From positions 1-64,000 of the forward strand of contig NZ_JAPDDT010000016.1 of NCBI RefSeq assembly GCF_025950235.1: a stretch of 64,000 nucleotides of DNA. Direction: 5' to 3'. A model generated the notes under the pieces. It had not been told where the DNA came from, did no database searches, and worked only from the letters and a program-made list of their open reading frames with translations. Positions 63,028 to 64,000 of this stretch are shown here, one piece after another; the stretch's first letter is position 1; each line of letters begins with the position of its first letter. This DNA is from Luteolibacter arcticus (GTDB taxonomy: Bacteria > Verrucomicrobiota > Verrucomicrobiia > Verrucomicrobiales > Akkermansiaceae). Both the position numbers and the translations under genes were made by a program.

Positions 63028-63831
63028 TCACTTGAGGCGACGGCGGCGCAGGAGCGCAAGCGCGCCCAACCCACCCAGCAGGCAAGGAACGGACGGCTCG
63101 GGAATCGGCGTCAGCGACATCGCGCTGATATACGGGCTCTTGTCGCCCGCGTCCGTGCCGCCGATGAGCGACAGGGAGATGCCGTTTGCGTCGGCCATCA
63201 CGTCGAACTCCAGCACGCTGCTATAGTGGTTTGCGGCGTTGGTCACCACGTTCCAGTTGGTGACGTAGGGGGTGCCGTTCGCCGAAACGTTCATTATCCG
63301 GATGGAGTTGCCGGCGCCGATTCCGATCGACAAAAGTTCCACATGATAAATCTGGCCGGTGGTGGCGACGGAATTGGGAATGACTACCGTCAATGTCCCT
63401 AACAGGGAGAACAACCCGCCGCCGTCATTGGCGATCTCGTTCCTCTCCGCGAGGTCGGTACCCGAATAGCCATAGCCCCAGCTATACGCATTGATGTCCT
63501 GAACCCGGGCCACTCCGCCGTTTTCGGAATTGGAGATGTTGATCGTAGGTGCTGTGCCTGAGCCGGGGGATGCCGCGCCGGTATTGGTCACCGCCTCGAC
63601 GCGCACGGTGGAAAGCGCGCCGGAGGAATTGATGATGTGATCCGCGCCCTTATTGAAGCCCCACGCCACGGTGCCAGCGGTCGTGTTGTCGAGGAAGGTG
63701 GTGAAGCCCGCGGTGCGGCTTTCGGTGGCACCGTTCAGCAGCACCATCGCGGCCGAAGCGGGCGAGGAGATCGCCGCGAACGAGGCCGCGATGATGGCAA
63801 GGAGTGGGAGGGTTGCTTTCGCTTTGGTCAT
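63028..63831 (-). CDS. PEP-CTERM sorted protein
   Basis: The product is 267 aa with the signal peptide MTKAKATLPLLAIIAASFAA. The body is beta-rich and unassigned ('GVARVQDINAYSWGYGYSG'). The C-terminus is IPEPSVPCLLGGLGALALL plus RRRRLK, a full exosortase sorting signal. It converges with the AraC gene (15 bp between the stops). The third PEP-CTERM protein of the window, it is not similar to the other two outside the tail. Confidence 0.85.
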   Translation of the reverse strand: MTKAKATLPLLAIIAASFAAISSPASAAMVLLNGATESRTAGFTTFLDNTTAGTVAWGFNKGADHIINSSGALSTVRVEAVTNTGAASPGSGTAPTINISNSENGGVARVQDINAYSWGYGYSGTDLAERNEIANDGGGLFSLLGTLTVVIPNSVATTGQIYHVELLSIGIGAGNSIRIMNVSANGTPYVTNWNVVTNAANHYSSVLEFDVMADANGISLSLIGGTDAGDKSPYISAMSLTPIPEPSVPCLLGGLGALALLRRRRLK

Positions 63832-64000
63832 GGATTTGGGATAGGTGGAATCTTTTAGCTGAAGACTTCGTTTGGTGATATTTCGATGTAGCCCAGTGGG
63901 GAAAATCGAACGTGAGCGTCCGCCTGACTTTCATGCGCGCGAAGAGCTTGGCCCTGTTACCCGCCAGCGCTTTCGGACTCCTCACGGTGACGAGATCGAG
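63832..64000. other. Upstream region of the last PEP-CTERM gene
   Basis: No complete gene is visible in the last 169 bp. The sequence probably holds the promoter of the PEP-CTERM gene. A minus-strand frame running into the window edge reads 'SPKALAGNRAKLFARMKVRR', which I cannot assign. Confidence 0.35.

Noticed and set aside
1-64000. CRISPR array, rRNA or tRNA genes, prophage
   Set aside because: I saw no regularly spaced direct repeats, no RNA gene signatures and no phage structural genes anywhere in the window.

Overview
The window looks like a chromosome segment of a high-GC Verrucomicrobiota bacterium, probably a member of the Verrucomicrobiaceae (Luteolibacter/Haloferula-like). The reasons are three PEP-CTERM proteins with Verrucomicrobia-style tails, very large secreted proteins with autotransporter-associated beta-strand repeats and a recurring C-terminal 'DxDxDG..N.xEY' module, DUF5703/GH95-like proteins, and a ThuA/propeller/cytochrome c/malectin fusion. 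This taxonomic call is an inference from family content; no rRNA or other marker gene is present.

Layout. 0-1.3 kb: gene debris (an IS5 remnant, a broken membrane protein gene, an OmpA-domain remnant) and a small membrane protein. 1.7-15 kb, all on the minus strand: a giant PhoX-like phosphatase/EEP nuclease exoprotein, a catalytically dead HtrA-like protein paired with a small c-type cytochrome, a PEP-CTERM protein, and a TPR lipoprotein-like/metallophosphoesterase pair. 15.2-18.1 kb: a mobile-element zone holding an IS66 remnant, an Imm26-like and a DUF4259 gene, a complete integrase-core insertion sequence with 22-bp inverted repeats, and the 3' end of an IS4 transposase. 18.2-28.2 kb: a cluster of three large TIR-domain proteins (TIR-TM-propeller-TPR, double TIR-SLOG, and kinase-FHA-pseudokinase-TIR), bounded on the other side by the middle part of an IS4 transposase. 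This is the best candidate for a novel conflict or defence system. 28.6-30.8 kb: two broken secreted-protein genes. 31-35 kb: a SRAP-dnaE2 SOS mutagenesis pair. 35.2-38.1 kb: a NarL-type two-component system whose sensor carries carbohydrate-binding-like domains. 38.3-48.8 kb: secreted surface proteins and two DUF5703/GH95-like putative glycan hydrolases, one of them interrupted. 49.3-54.6 kb: three paralogous DUF1254/DUF1214 proteins with a GFA-family protein between them. 54.8-58.1 kb: heavily decayed secreted-protein genes. 58.3-63.0 kb: a three-gene operon for sugar handling (TIM-barrel isomerase, ThuA/propeller/cytochrome c/malectin protein, AraC regulator). 63.0-63.8 kb: another PEP-CTERM protein.

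How the parts fit. Outside the TIR island, the window is a lifestyle of secreted phosphatases and glycan-active surface proteins, with local regulators. The island differs in character: it is bracketed by insertion-sequence fragments, carries immunity-type genes at one edge, and combines TIR effector domains with sensor modules (SLOG, FHA/kinase, beta-propeller/TPR). The two IS4 fragments are complementary halves of a transposase in opposite orientations, which is what an inversion of the whole island with breakpoints in one IS4 gene would give. Gene decay is concentrated at 0-1 kb, 28-31 kb and 46-58 kb.
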